Source: a virus
Length of the DNA stretch: 64,000 nt
IMG/VR virus record: IMGVR_UViG_3300036790_000551
Location: 1 to 64,000 of that record
Direction: 5' to 3' (one strand)
Part shown: positions 15,988 to 24,475 of the stretch, piece after piece
Numbering within the stretch: position 1 is the first letter of the stretch
Layout: every line of letters begins with the position of its first letter
Translations under genes and position numbers: made by a program
Notes under the pieces: generated by a model
Databases searched by the model: none
What the model was told of the DNA's origin: nothing
What the model saw: the letters and a program-made list of their open reading frames with translations, nothing else

Positions 15988-16265
15988 GTTGTCCGAACTG
16001 CGGAGCACGCATGATTCCGTTGCTAACGAGCCTCGTCTGCGCCAACGAATGCGACCGCACCGTCGTTGGGGCCCCTCCGACCGCCGCGGCGCTTGAGTCC
16101 GCGCTCGACTTCGATGCCGAGGAAATCACCCTTGACCTCTGGGTGACCAATCCGTCGTCCCCGACGCCGACGATGTGTGACAAGTGCGGCTCCACGAACG
16201 TGGGACCGTTCGACGTCATGGGTATCCCCCGTACGCATTGCATTCCGTGCGGGCACGTGTGGTGA
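15984..16265 (+). CDS. Double zinc-ribbon protein
   Basis: 93 residues; ATGA overlap with the polymerase gene. An N-terminal pair CPNC (3-6) with CANEC, and a C-terminal pair CDKC with CIPC, form two zinc-ribbon-like modules separated by an acidic linker. Such modules bind nucleic acid or protein partners. Coupling to the polymerase gene suggests an accessory role (inference). Confidence 0.7.
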   Translation: MSCPNCGARMIPLLTSLVCANECDRTVVGAPPTAAALESALDFDAEEITLDLWVTNPSSPTPTMCDKCGSTNVGPFDVMGIPRTHCIPCGHVW

Positions 16266-16271
16266 TAGGAT
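16266..16271 (+). promoter_or_regulatory. -10-like element TAGGAT, leaderless-type
   Basis: TAGGAT ends 6 nt before the ATG at 16278 and begins immediately after the upstream stop codon. Confidence 0.6.
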
Positions 16272-16277
16272 TCCGCA

Positions 16278-16496
16278 ATGGCTAAGGCAACCATCACAAT
16301 CACTGACGAGGACGGCGGCGTCGTTCACGTCAGCGCAGAGTTCGAACCCGAAATCAATGCGGACGCGGGAACCCCCGCGCAACACGCCACCATGGACGCC
16401 CTGCGATTCATGCAGGCGAATGCCCAGGGCTTGCTCGAGGAATTATTCGAGGAGTTGCTTGACGAGATTGAGGAGTCCGATGACCAAGCAGAGTGA
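16278..16496 (+). CDS. Small acidic hypothetical protein, predicted leaderless
   Basis: 72 residues: a short beta part (ATITITDEDGG, VVHVSAEFEPEI) followed by an acidic helix ending ELLDEIEESDDQAE. It overlaps the start of the HD-domain gene by 17 bases and supplies that gene's ribosome binding site. No family recognised. Confidence 0.6.
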   Translation: MAKATITITDEDGGVVHVSAEFEPEINADAGTPAQHATMDALRFMQANAQGLLEELFEELLDEIEESDDQAE

Positions 16497-17118
16497 AAGC
16501 GACGACGCTTACTGGAAACAGGGTGAACTCATGCTCGCCCAGATGATTGTCGAGATGGATTCCATCATCGGTCTTTTCCCCGAGGAGAAGCGGAAGTGCG
16601 TTAGCACCATGATGGAGGGCCCAATCGGAGAGCAGTTCGTCATGGCCCCGGCCTCGACCCGGCGACACTACCACAACGCGTTCCCCTGCGGCCTCCTGGC
16701 CCACTCGCTCGGTGTTGTCAAGAACGCCCTAAGGCTGTCGAAGGCCCTCTGGCCCGGCCGCTGGCCGACCTGGAAGGTCGCCTTCGTGGCCCTCTTCCAT
16801 GACCTCGGAAAGGCCGGGGCGCCCGGCAAGCCGTTCTACGTCCTCACTAAGGAGGAATGGAAGCGGAAGAAGGGCGAGCACTGGGAGGTCTCCAAGGACG
16901 AGTACATGCCGAACCCAGAGCGGGCCATATTCACCCTCCTCAGCCACGGCGTGTCCTTGGACTATGAGGAGTACCAAGCCATTCGTCTGAACGACGGTGC
17001 TGCGGCGGAGGGGAACAAGGACTTCGCCTTCAAGGAGAACCCGCTCTCTCTCATCGTGCACTGGGCTGACCACGCTACGATGATGGACGAGAAGGACGCG
17101 GAGCGAGAGTCCGAGTAG
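16480..17118 (+). CDS. HD-domain metal-dependent phosphohydrolase
   Basis: 212 residues from an ATG with GAGGAG upstream. The HD-superfamily signature is visible: H in GLLAHSLGVV (H75), the doublet in FVALFHDLGK (H107-D108), a further H in LLSHGVS and a closing D in IVHWADHATM. These residues bind metal ions for hydrolysis of nucleotides or other phosphoesters. The substrate cannot be told from sequence; dNTPs or nucleotide signals are plausible in a phage replication region. Confidence 0.75.
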   Translation: MTKQSESDDAYWKQGELMLAQMIVEMDSIIGLFPEEKRKCVSTMMEGPIGEQFVMAPASTRRHYHNAFPCGLLAHSLGVVKNALRLSKALWPGRWPTWKVAFVALFHDLGKAGAPGKPFYVLTKEEWKRKKGEHWEVSKDEYMPNPERAIFTLLSHGVSLDYEEYQAIRLNDGAAAEGNKDFAFKENPLSLIVHWADHATMMDEKDAERESE

Positions 17119-17132
17119 GTCAACGGAGCCAG

Positions 17133-17213
17133 TTGCTCGTCCGGTTCGAGTTAATCGTTCTATTGATAGTTGCGGTTTGGGCCTTCACGCCTCGTCGCAA
17201 CAGTGGGCCTTAG
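17133..17213 (+). CDS. Possible 26-residue membrane micro-ORF
   Basis: A TTG start with GGAG 4 bases upstream opens a 26-residue frame, LLVRFELIVLLIVAVWAF then TPRRNSGP: one transmembrane segment with positive residues after it. It lies in a 158-bp stretch otherwise empty of genes. Coding is plausible but unproven. Confidence 0.35.
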   Translation: MLVRFELIVLLIVAVWAFTPRRNSGP

Positions 17214-17223
17214 AGCCGCCCCG

Positions 17224-17280
17224 GTGCCACCGCCGCTAGTTAAGCGGATGAGCCGCATGATTCCGGGAGTTAAGCCGTGA
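17224..17280 (+). CDS. Possible 18-residue leader micro-ORF
   Basis: GTG at 17224 to TGA at 17280, overlapping the next gene's GTG by 4 bases (GTGA). The coupling is like that of real gene pairs here, so it may be a translated leader. The peptide is basic (PPPLVKRMSRMIPGVKP). Confidence 0.3.
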   Translation: MPPPLVKRMSRMIPGVKP

Positions 17281-17837
17281 GAATCACACGACAAGAGTTG
17301 GCTGAGATGGTCGTGACTGAGGTCCGCCGTCGCCTCCATGAGTTGCACGAGGCCGAGTCCGGGTCAGACAAGCCCAAGAGGAAGAACAGGAAGCCGTCGA
17401 CGAACTCCGCCGACGAGGACCCCGTCCGCAAGGGACCGGGGGTCTCCGGTCCGCAGCCGTCGGGCGACGACGACGACACCGGGCCGAACACCCCGGACCC
17501 CTCCACTCCCGCCGTGGACCAGGACAAGGACCCCGGCGAACCCAGCGTCGACGGCGACCAACCCGACCCGGACGCCGAGGAGCAGGAGGACCAGGACCAG
17601 GACGACGCGGTGGACGCGGACGGCGACAACGGTGAGGAGCCCTCCGGAGCCGTCAATGACTTCGCCAGCGGGAAGACCGTGCAGGCGATAACGATTGAGC
17701 CTGAGAGTTCCATCCTGCCGGGTGCCAAGGAGGTCGTGCTCACGTTTAACGAGACGACGGATTCCATTCGCATACTTGTGACTCCCACCGGCCAAGTGAA
17801 GTTCTTTGCACAGGGTCAGTTGCACGACCTGCCGTGA
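17277..17837 (+). CDS. Acidic low-complexity protein with N-terminal helix and small C-terminal domain
   Basis: 186 residues. Residues 1-23 form an amphipathic helix (RITRQELAEMVVTEVRRRL), an N-terminus common in virion-associated phage proteins. About 30-130 is Pro/Asp/Glu-rich and disordered. The last 50 residues look like a small beta domain (VQAITIEPESS, VVLTFNETTDSIRILV). Function unknown. GTG start. Confidence 0.6.
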   Translation: MRITRQELAEMVVTEVRRRLHELHEAESGSDKPKRKNRKPSTNSADEDPVRKGPGVSGPQPSGDDDDTGPNTPDPSTPAVDQDKDPGEPSVDGDQPDPDAEEQEDQDQDDAVDADGDNGEEPSGAVNDFASGKTVQAITIEPESSILPGAKEVVLTFNETTDSIRILVTPTGQVKFFAQGQLHDLP

Positions 17838-17851
17838 GGGAGTAGAAGCGC

Positions 17852-18157
17852 ATGCCGAACGAGAACGACGAAACGTCTCGGACCGTCTCGCAGCAGGAGG
17901 TCTACATGACCCTGGCTCGACTCGAGGCCGTGGCTGCGACCACCGCGAACGACGTCGGCCAACTCAAGCACACGCTGCTTGAGGGCAACGGAGTCCCGTC
18001 AATCACGGTTCAGGTTGCGACGCTGAACGCCGACATGGCGACGGTGAAACAGCAACTCGCTGACCATCGGATTCCCCGGTCCACGATGATTCCCATGCTC
18101 ATCACAATCATCATCGCGGTGGCGGACATCCTGATGAACTTTCATATGAAGGTCTGA
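17852..18157 (+). CDS. Membrane-anchored coiled-coil protein
   Basis: 101 residues: helical/coiled-coil sequence from about 13 to 70 (EVYMTLARLEAVAATTANDV) and a C-terminal transmembrane segment (MIPMLITIIIAVADILM, about 80-96) with a short basic tail. This tail-anchored topology fits a small holin-like or membrane-tethering protein. Start ATG with GGGAGTAGAAG upstream. Confidence 0.6.
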   Translation: MPNENDETSRTVSQQEVYMTLARLEAVAATTANDVGQLKHTLLEGNGVPSITVQVATLNADMATVKQQLADHRIPRSTMIPMLITIIIAVADILMNFHMKV

Positions 18158-18159
18158 GA

Positions 18160-20418
18160 GTGGCCGGTCGCGAGAACTCCACCGCCATGGCCGTGCTCCC
18201 CGGTGACCCGCCCGGGAGGAACGCCTGCGCCTGGATTCGCGGCCTGCTCGGTGACCGCTCCAAGTTAATCGTTGTAGCCCAGAGCGGGAAACTCGCGCCT
18301 GGCAACTTCGAGCGGCTCCTGCGGGCCTCGATGCCTGACTGCGAGAAGAAACTCCGGGTGATGGACGCGGGCGGCTCCGGACTGGCCGCCGCCGTCAACT
18401 CGGCCGAGCGCAATCGCCTCTATCGACCCGGCCAGGCCCTGCAGGTCTTCTGCGACCGCGAACTCGGCGAGCGGTTCACGCATGAAGTCAAGTCCGGTCA
18501 ACTCAAGTTCGACCCGACCGTCATTCAGGTCCTGCCCTCGGACGTCCCCCGGGACGACCTAAAGGGAATCCTGACCGCGGCGAAGGGCGATGACCTGGCC
18601 GCCCTGCATCGCGTCCTCGACCCCCATGTCTTCTCCAGCCCGGAGGGCGTCGGCGAGTATAAGTCCGCGCTCTTCGATGGACCCGCCGACCCGGACGACG
18701 CCCTCTTCTCCAGCGTCGTCTCGTCGGGACCGCCGCCGAAGCCAAAGAAGAAGAACGAGGGCATCGTGGAGCCCACGTTGGACAGCCAAGCCATCGACGA
18801 GGCCCCCGACAAGATGGTCTCGCTTCAGGCCGCGGAGAAGCGCTGGCCCGACGCCGTCCCGATGATGGACCGCGACCTTCCGCAGGGGGCCGGTAACATC
18901 ACGCTGTTCGTGACTCCCGTGGGGGACCTCGTGGCGAACGTCCGGGGGAGCGGCCAGTATTTTTGGAGCCAAGACGCCGGAGCCTGGATTCCCGGGACCA
19001 AGCCGGGGCAGACGCGCGCCGACCAGGGAAAGCATCGAAGGCGTTGGGCGGTGTGGAACTTCCACGACAACAACCTCTCAGCGACTGAGGCTCAAACTCC
19101 GCAGGAGGCCTTAGAACACTTCTTTGATACCTCACGGGGTGGTGAGAAACTCTCTCGCTTTCGTCCGACCGTTGGCAACCACCCTGTACATTGGGAGTGG
19201 AGTGACTGGGACGTCTATGACGTCTCAACGCCGCAGAAGTTGGCCGCGGTCGCACTGGAGATTGGTAATCAGTTCATCAACCGCGGTGATGCACCGGAGG
19301 ACTTCGCTAGTCACTGGGAGCCCGAGTTCGGTCAGGTGCCGCCATCGGTGATGGACCAGTTGACTGCGCGCTTTGACGCCGCCGGACCAGACGGCGCTGA
19401 TGAGTTAGACGCGTGGTGCCCACACTGTCACTACGTCGGGTATCCGAACCTAGTCGGTGAGCCGTGTCCGGTATGCGCTGATGAGGGTCGACGTACTGTG
19501 ATGACCGCGATGCCTGATAGGAACGAGACCCTCGTCCGCGAGTTCTGGACCGACATCGCTCCCTCCAAGGAGGTGGGCGTCCTCATGGTCCATGACCTGC
19601 TGCGGGCAGTAATGGGTGACCGGGACTTCGAGTCCCTCGAGTACCTGGGCAGCGGTCGCAACGGCTCCGCCTATCGGACGCCCGAGGGACCGGTCCTCAA
19701 GGTCACGACGGACATGGCCGAGGTCGGCTCCGCGATGCGCTTGATTGGCCGGCGGCTGACCCACATCCACGAGGTCTATCGGGTGGCCCCCATCGGCGAC
19801 CCCCCAGGTCGTCTGTACGCCATCCTCCAGGAGGGGGGCCTTGGGGAAGTCCCGGCCTCCTATCGGGAGGAACTCGACCTAGCCTGCGCCATCGTGGAGG
19901 CCGCCGGGGCCTCCCGCTCCCTCCAATGCGGGGACGAGGACGACCTGCTGGCCCGATTGGCGGAGTTCCCGGACGATGAGATGGCCGAGTTCGCGGCCGG
20001 CGTCCTCGACATGTTCTCCGTTCCCGGGATGATGCTGGAGGCCCGGCAGTTCGGGCTCCGCATCGACCTGCACGGGGGCAACGTCCGCCTCCGGGACGGC
20101 TTTCCGGTCCTCGTGGACCTCGGCACGGTCGGCGATGACCCAGAGAGCGAGTCCGAGGGCAATGGCGTGCCTCCTGACCAAGGCGACCGGCTAAGTGAGT
20201 ACGGCACCGGTTCACCGGGGTCAGGCGCGAACGGTCCGCCCACGATGCGGAGTTCCAACTCGTCGTCCTGGTCCTGTGGGGTCGGCGCCCTGAAGCAGCC
20301 GCAGAACCACGTACCCACGGACGACAATGCAACAGAGGACGACCTCGCTCTCGACACCGACATCGTCGGTGGCGGCCTCGACTGGGGCCCCGGCCGCCGA
20401 AACGGCAGCAGTTACTAA
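18160..20418 (+). CDS. Multidomain fusion: nucleotidyltransferase-like, zinc module and kinase-like domain
   Basis: 752 residues from GTG. Residues about 8-170 resemble a divergent phage nucleotidyltransferase-type domain (VLPGDPPGRNACAWIRGLL, KLIVVAQSGK, then DVPRDDLKGIL near the end), without the usual HxGH. About 190-400 is unassigned. A zinc-ribbon (C420, C423, C436, C439) follows. Residues about 490-660 look like a protein-kinase fold: Gly loop GSGRNGS (497-503), K514 in VLKV, I-D-L-H-G-G-N (635-641) and V-D-L-G (652-655) instead of DFG. The last 90 residues are low complexity. It may phosphorylate or bind host proteins; activity is unproven. Confidence 0.55.
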   Translation: MAGRENSTAMAVLPGDPPGRNACAWIRGLLGDRSKLIVVAQSGKLAPGNFERLLRASMPDCEKKLRVMDAGGSGLAAAVNSAERNRLYRPGQALQVFCDRELGERFTHEVKSGQLKFDPTVIQVLPSDVPRDDLKGILTAAKGDDLAALHRVLDPHVFSSPEGVGEYKSALFDGPADPDDALFSSVVSSGPPPKPKKKNEGIVEPTLDSQAIDEAPDKMVSLQAAEKRWPDAVPMMDRDLPQGAGNITLFVTPVGDLVANVRGSGQYFWSQDAGAWIPGTKPGQTRADQGKHRRRWAVWNFHDNNLSATEAQTPQEALEHFFDTSRGGEKLSRFRPTVGNHPVHWEWSDWDVYDVSTPQKLAAVALEIGNQFINRGDAPEDFASHWEPEFGQVPPSVMDQLTARFDAAGPDGADELDAWCPHCHYVGYPNLVGEPCPVCADEGRRTVMTAMPDRNETLVREFWTDIAPSKEVGVLMVHDLLRAVMGDRDFESLEYLGSGRNGSAYRTPEGPVLKVTTDMAEVGSAMRLIGRRLTHIHEVYRVAPIGDPPGRLYAILQEGGLGEVPASYREELDLACAIVEAAGASRSLQCGDEDDLLARLAEFPDDEMAEFAAGVLDMFSVPGMMLEARQFGLRIDLHGGNVRLRDGFPVLVDLGTVGDDPESESEGNGVPPDQGDRLSEYGTGSPGSGANGPPTMRSSNSSSWSCGVGALKQPQNHVPTDDNATEDDLALDTDIVGGGLDWGPGRRNGSSY

Positions 20419-21220
20419 CAACAGCAACAGCAGCAGAAGCGAGACCCGCTTCGGGTGGCGACCGCTGGCCGCCTTCCTGCTCAATGCCGAGTCTCCCCAT
20501 GAGACCGAGGCTCGGCTTGAACTGACGCTCGTGGACGCCCTGGGCCAGGACATAGTCAAGCGAGCCGGGGAGCGGACCCAGAGTCACGACCTGGAAATCA
20601 AGAACAGTGTCTATGCCCGGGTCTTCGGCCTGAGCGAGGGCAAGTACGAGGTCAAGGGTCTCTGGCGAAGGAACGAGTCCTCGGTGTTCGACCGTCGCTT
20701 CAAACTCGGGCGTCGCGGGGAGACGGTTTACGGCCGTCGGGACGCGGCTGTCAAGGCCTTCGCCCTCGGGCTGGAGTCCGAGATTGACGACATCTTGGAG
20801 CACTCTGTCTTCGTGGATAGAAACATCTCCGCTGGGTCCGGTCCGGACGCCCTCCGTAGGTTCGTGGACGACACGCACGACTTCATTGACCGGGCCCTGA
20901 CTCGCCGACATTCCAAGTCATTCGTTGTCCGACTCGAGCGGCTCGCGCGCTCCTCACTGGGAATTCCCAAACTGACGGACGCTGCGCGTCGGGTCCTATC
21001 ATCTGCCGTCCAAGGGCCTGATATCATGGCTGGATTTGCCGATATCGCGGGAGTCTTTTTCGCCGCTGGTCCTATTTACACGTTGGTCAGTCACGACGAG
21101 ATACCGCATTTTCTGTTCTTCGATAGCGCGAGTTCCGAGGGACCGAGGTTGCGATTCGAGGGTGCAGTACCATCCGAAGCAACGTCACTGTCGAAACGAA
21201 AAAGGAAAGAAACGAAATGA
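20327..21220 (+). CDS. Hypothetical protein with overlapping low-complexity N-terminus
   Basis: 297 residues; the first 31 codons lie inside the 3' end of the preceding gene in another frame. The N-terminus is Ser/Thr/Ala-rich, then an alpha/beta region (RLELTLVDALGQDIVKR to KLGRRGETVYGRRD) and helical stretches, ending in a basic tail. No family recognised. The start is uncertain because the overlap is long. The stop overlaps the ssDNA-binding gene (ATGA). Confidence 0.55.
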   Translation: MQQRTTSLSTPTSSVAASTGAPAAETAAVTNNSNSSRSETRFGWRPLAAFLLNAESPHETEARLELTLVDALGQDIVKRAGERTQSHDLEIKNSVYARVFGLSEGKYEVKGLWRRNESSVFDRRFKLGRRGETVYGRRDAAVKAFALGLESEIDDILEHSVFVDRNISAGSGPDALRRFVDDTHDFIDRALTRRHSKSFVVRLERLARSSLGIPKLTDAARRVLSSAVQGPDIMAGFADIAGVFFAAGPIYTLVSHDEIPHFLFFDSASSEGPRLRFEGAVPSEATSLSKRKRKETK

Positions 21221-22083
21221 AACTCGATGAGATTCGCGCCCGCCTGAAGACCCTGCAGGAGGGTCGCCCCAAGAGCAAACGCTGGAAGCCCAAGGACGAG
21301 CACCAGGTCCGCACGCTCCCGCTTCCCGGTGAGGAGGACCTCGCCACGGTCGTGAAGTGGCACTACGGCGTCGACGGCGGCCGCCAGATGTACTGCCCGA
21401 CCACCGACGGCAACGAGTGTGCCTTCTGTGACTTCGTGTCCTACCTTCGCTCGTGGAAGGACGAGAACGGCAAGGACAAGACGAAGGACCGCCGGGACAA
21501 GGACTGGGAGACCATCAAGAAGTTGGACGCGGCGACCAAGCACTACGTTCCAATCGTGGTCCGGAAGAAGGACTCGACGGACGTCGAGGGTCCGTTCCTC
21601 TGGGAGATGACCCCGAAGGTCTATCAGGAACTCCTGAAGATTTGCACGAACGACGACCGCAACGAGGACCACCCGGACGGCGGTGCCCTCCGCGTCCTGA
21701 CCTCAATCATGCACGGCGTCGACCTGACGGTGTCCCTCAAGAAGGCGAACACACCGGGCAACACGACGAGTTACGACAAGACCGAGGTCGAGCCTCGCAT
21801 CAAGTCGAGTCACCTGGTGAAGGGTGACAGGGCGGCGGGTGAGGCCCTAGTGGCCCGCATCCCGTCGATTGACGAGGTTGCCAAGGCCGTCTCCTCCGAG
21901 GAGGCCCAACGGGTCTTCGACGCCTGGATGAGCGGCTCCAGCGCGACCCCGGCCGACAGCGGTGACGCGGGCGTCGAGCACGCCAGCAACAGCGCCGAGA
22001 CCGCGGCGGCGGGCGGCGGCAGCGTCGACGACGTCATCAAGCGCCTCGAGGGCATGCTCGGCGACGACCAGCCGAAGGCCTGA
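21217..22083 (+). CDS. Single-stranded DNA-binding protein, T4 gp32-like
   Basis: 288 residues, near T4 gp32 size. A zinc site fits H49, C60, C68 and C71 (KWHYG, YCPTT, NECAFC), matching the His-x12-Cys-x9-Cys-x2-Cys layout of gp32 with slightly different spacing. A basic N-terminus (RPKSKRWKPKDEH) would serve cooperative binding. The acidic C-terminal tail (VDDVIKRLEGMLGDD) is where gp32-type proteins contact replication partners. It coats ssDNA in replication and recombination together with the RecA protein encoded next but one. A terminator hairpin follows. Confidence 0.8.
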   Translation: MKLDEIRARLKTLQEGRPKSKRWKPKDEHQVRTLPLPGEEDLATVVKWHYGVDGGRQMYCPTTDGNECAFCDFVSYLRSWKDENGKDKTKDRRDKDWETIKKLDAATKHYVPIVVRKKDSTDVEGPFLWEMTPKVYQELLKICTNDDRNEDHPDGGALRVLTSIMHGVDLTVSLKKANTPGNTTSYDKTEVEPRIKSSHLVKGDRAAGEALVARIPSIDEVAKAVSSEEAQRVFDAWMSGSSATPADSGDAGVEHASNSAETAAAGGGSVDDVIKRLEGMLGDDQPKA

Positions 22084-22115
22084 GCCCGCGCTGCACGGTC
22101 GCTGAACGATAGAGA

Positions 22116-22138
22116 GGGAGGGCGCCTGCGGCCCTCCC
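22116..22138 (+). terminator. GC hairpin terminator candidate
   Basis: GGGAGGGC (22116-22123) pairs perfectly with GCCCTCCC (22131-22138), loop GCCTGCG, followed by CTTCC and further on CTTTG. It directly follows the ssDNA-binding protein gene. Confidence 0.65.
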
Positions 22139-22167
22139 CTTCCACAACTTTGTCTGGAGCCTGACAC

Positions 22168-22677
22168 ATGCATGATTCCTGGTATCGGGTCATCGACCCA
22201 CTCTCCCCACTCTTCGGCTGCGACGTCAAGGGCGCGCCCGTCGTAAACCTGGGTCTCCCCATGGGCGAGTATCTCTCTATTTCCGCTCTCCGGCGCGTTG
22301 ACGTCTTCGTCGGCAACCGCCCGTTCCAACTGGTCGCTCCCGAGGGCCTGTTCCTCGGCCTCCTGATTGACGTTGAGCAACTCGAACTTTCACCGATTCA
22401 AGACGATGTGGTCGAACTCGCGGATGACCGTCCGTTCGGACGCTGCATCGACGAGTCTGAGATGACCCGCGCCGACGGCCTCACACTTCGAATCGCTCGG
22501 TACGAGCGCGGCCAACAGGTCGCCCTCGATGAAGGCCTCGGCGGTAAACTGCTGGCCTCGCGAACGTTCGGAGCCCCTGACGGCGCGGACTCGACCGGTC
22601 TGCGAGCGGTCATCAACATGTTCGCCGACGAGCGGCCGGTCGACGACATCACGTACGAGTTGAAGCGGAGGGACTGA
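22168..22677 (+). CDS. Hypothetical protein
   Basis: 169 residues, a soluble mixed alpha/beta composition, no recognised motif. It is separated from the ssDNA-binding gene by a terminator hairpin and followed after 3 bases by recA, so it begins the recombination operon. Conserved-looking segments include LRRVDVFVGNRPFQLVAPEG. Confidence 0.6.
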   Translation: MHDSWYRVIDPLSPLFGCDVKGAPVVNLGLPMGEYLSISALRRVDVFVGNRPFQLVAPEGLFLGLLIDVEQLELSPIQDDVVELADDRPFGRCIDESEMTRADGLTLRIARYERGQQVALDEGLGGKLLASRTFGAPDGADSTGLRAVINMFADERPVDDITYELKRRD

Positions 22678-22680
22678 GGA

Positions 22681-23913
22681 ATGCCACCGAAGAAGATGAG
22701 CGAGGTCGAGGCGGCCAGCGCCACCAAGGCCGTCGACCCCAAGACGATGGCGAACGCCATCCGGAAGTCGCTCAACAAGGACGACGAGGACAAGGTCGCC
22801 TGGGACCTCACGAAGGACGACAGCCCGACGTACATCCGCGACTGGGTCTCGACCGGCTCCACGATACTGGACTACATCATCAGCAACCGCCGCAACGGCG
22901 GCATTCCCTGCGGCAAGATAACCGAGTTGCAGGGTGAGGAGAGCAGCGGCAAGTCCCTGCTCTGCGCACACATCATCGCGAACACCCAGAAGAAGGGCGG
23001 CATCGCGGTCTACTTGGACACGGAGAACGCCTCGAACCCGGACTTCATGCGCCGCATCGGCGTGGACCTGGAGAAACTAATCTACGTCCAGCCGGGAACC
23101 ATCGAGAAGTCCTTTGAAATCATCGAGCAGATTGTGGCGACGCTCCGGGCCAAGGCCCCGACGCAGCCGGTGACTATTCTCTGGGACAGCGTCGGCAACA
23201 CCCCGCCGCAGGCGGAGATTGAGGGCGACTACGACCCGAACAGCCGCATGGGCCTGGGTGCCAAGGCGATGGCCAAGGGGCTCCGCAAAATCACCGACAT
23301 GATTGGCAAGGAGCAGATTACGATGGTCTTCACCCAGCCGCTCACGTACCGGATGGACGCCGGCATGTACGGCGACCCGCTGGGAACGAAGTACGGGAAG
23401 GCGCTGCCCTACCACTCCAGCGTCCGGCTCCGCGTCTCGTCCAGCACGAAACTGAAGGACAAGAGCGGTGAGATTTACGGCCTGGTCACGAACGGTCGCG
23501 TCATCAAGAGCCGGCTCGGAACGTCGCATCGGACCTGCAAGTTCGAGATTCACTTCGACTTCGGCATCGACGACGAGGCCTCGTGGTTCCTCGTGCTGCA
23601 CGAGGCCGGCGTGATTGAGAAGGACAACGGCTACTGCTACATCCCCGCGTTGCCGAGCGGTCGTGTCTGGGACAAGGGCGTGCACGCCGGCAAGGACCGC
23701 GGCATCCAGTTCCGAGAGGCCGAGTTCGGGCAACTCTGTCGGGAGGACAAGCGGGTCCGGGCCTGGGCGCTCGACGCCCTAGAGGCCCTGCTCATCGTGA
23801 AGTACGCCGAGCAGCGGCCGATTCGCGAGGGCGAGGAGGTCCCGAACGAGGAGGCCCAGGTCCCGATTAAGACGCCGCCGCCCAACGACGCCCCGGCCGC
23901 GGAGGACGACTAA
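22681..23913 (+). CDS. RecA / UvsX-type recombinase
   Basis: 410 residues. Walker A is GEESSGKS (85-92). YLDTENA and then TILWDSVGN match the RecA ATPase core, and MVFTQPLTYRMD the region before the L2 loop. It forms filaments on ssDNA for strand exchange, working with the gp32-like protein upstream and supporting recombination-dependent replication. The C-terminus is extended, Pro/Glu-rich and acidic. Start ATG after GAGGA. Confidence 0.85.
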   Translation: MPPKKMSEVEAASATKAVDPKTMANAIRKSLNKDDEDKVAWDLTKDDSPTYIRDWVSTGSTILDYIISNRRNGGIPCGKITELQGEESSGKSLLCAHIIANTQKKGGIAVYLDTENASNPDFMRRIGVDLEKLIYVQPGTIEKSFEIIEQIVATLRAKAPTQPVTILWDSVGNTPPQAEIEGDYDPNSRMGLGAKAMAKGLRKITDMIGKEQITMVFTQPLTYRMDAGMYGDPLGTKYGKALPYHSSVRLRVSSSTKLKDKSGEIYGLVTNGRVIKSRLGTSHRTCKFEIHFDFGIDDEASWFLVLHEAGVIEKDNGYCYIPALPSGRVWDKGVHAGKDRGIQFREAEFGQLCREDKRVRAWALDALEALLIVKYAEQRPIREGEEVPNEEAQVPIKTPPPNDAPAAEDD

Positions 23914-23915
23914 CG

Positions 23916-24167
23916 ATGCTTGACGAAGTAACGCAAGCGAAGCCCGACCCCGAGTACGGGCTGCTTCTGCTTCTCATCGAGCCGAAGATGGCCCAGCACC
24001 CACGACCGTGGCGCATCGAGTACGATTGGACGGTCGCGGTGCTTGACGCCGATGGCGTCTGCGTCCTCGAGTGCCACAACACACAGGAGGCCGAGATGCT
24101 CATCGGCCTGGCCGGCGACGCGGACGACTACTGTTTCAGGGAGATGTTCGAAAAGGAGTACGCTTGA
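23916..24167 (+). CDS. Small hypothetical protein
   Basis: 83 residues, two bases after recA. A small alpha/beta composition (YGLLLLLIEPKM, WRIEYDWTVAVLDADGV). No family recognised. TGATG overlap with the next gene. Confidence 0.55.
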   Translation: MLDEVTQAKPDPEYGLLLLLIEPKMAQHPRPWRIEYDWTVAVLDADGVCVLECHNTQEAEMLIGLAGDADDYCFREMFEKEYA

Positions 24168-24475
24168 TGTCATTGAAACTAACGCGCACGGTGGTTATTA
24201 ACTCAGAGCGACAGGCGCTGCATGATGAACAGTACGAACAGGTCAACTCGAAATGCACGAGTTTCACTGAATTTGTGTTGCCTAAGGCTAATATTCGTCT
24301 GAAGTGGAAACCTGAGGTCACGTTCGTCCCGCACGACGACGCTCCCGTTCCAATGGAATTGGGATTGAAACCATGCGGGTACGTCAACAGTCGGCCTTGC
24401 TACATCCTGCAGCACAAGGATGTCTTCGTGTTCAGGGACAAGTTAAAACTCTGTGTGGGACACTTCTCATGCTAG
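24167..24475 (+). CDS. Hypothetical protein, AT-richer than its neighbours
   Basis: 102 residues, overlapping the preceding stop (TGATG). Beta-rich with several Cys (CTSF, KPCGYV, RPCYIL, LCVGHFSC). The base composition drops here compared with recA, suggesting later arrival. No family recognised. Confidence 0.55.
   Translation: MSLKLTRTVVINSERQALHDEQYEQVNSKCTSFTEFVLPKANIRLKWKPEVTFVPHDDAPVPMELGLKPCGYVNSRPCYILQHKDVFVFRDKLKLCVGHFSC

Noticed and set aside
17119-17276. tRNA-like T loop GGTTCGAGT in the gap before 17277
   Set aside because: No T stem, acceptor stem or anticodon arm can be drawn around it.
19703-20911. 402-codon reverse frame opposite the kinase fusion
   Set aside because: It turns into an Arg/Pro/Gly-rich sequence typical of antisense GC-rich DNA; the plus-strand gene is better supported.
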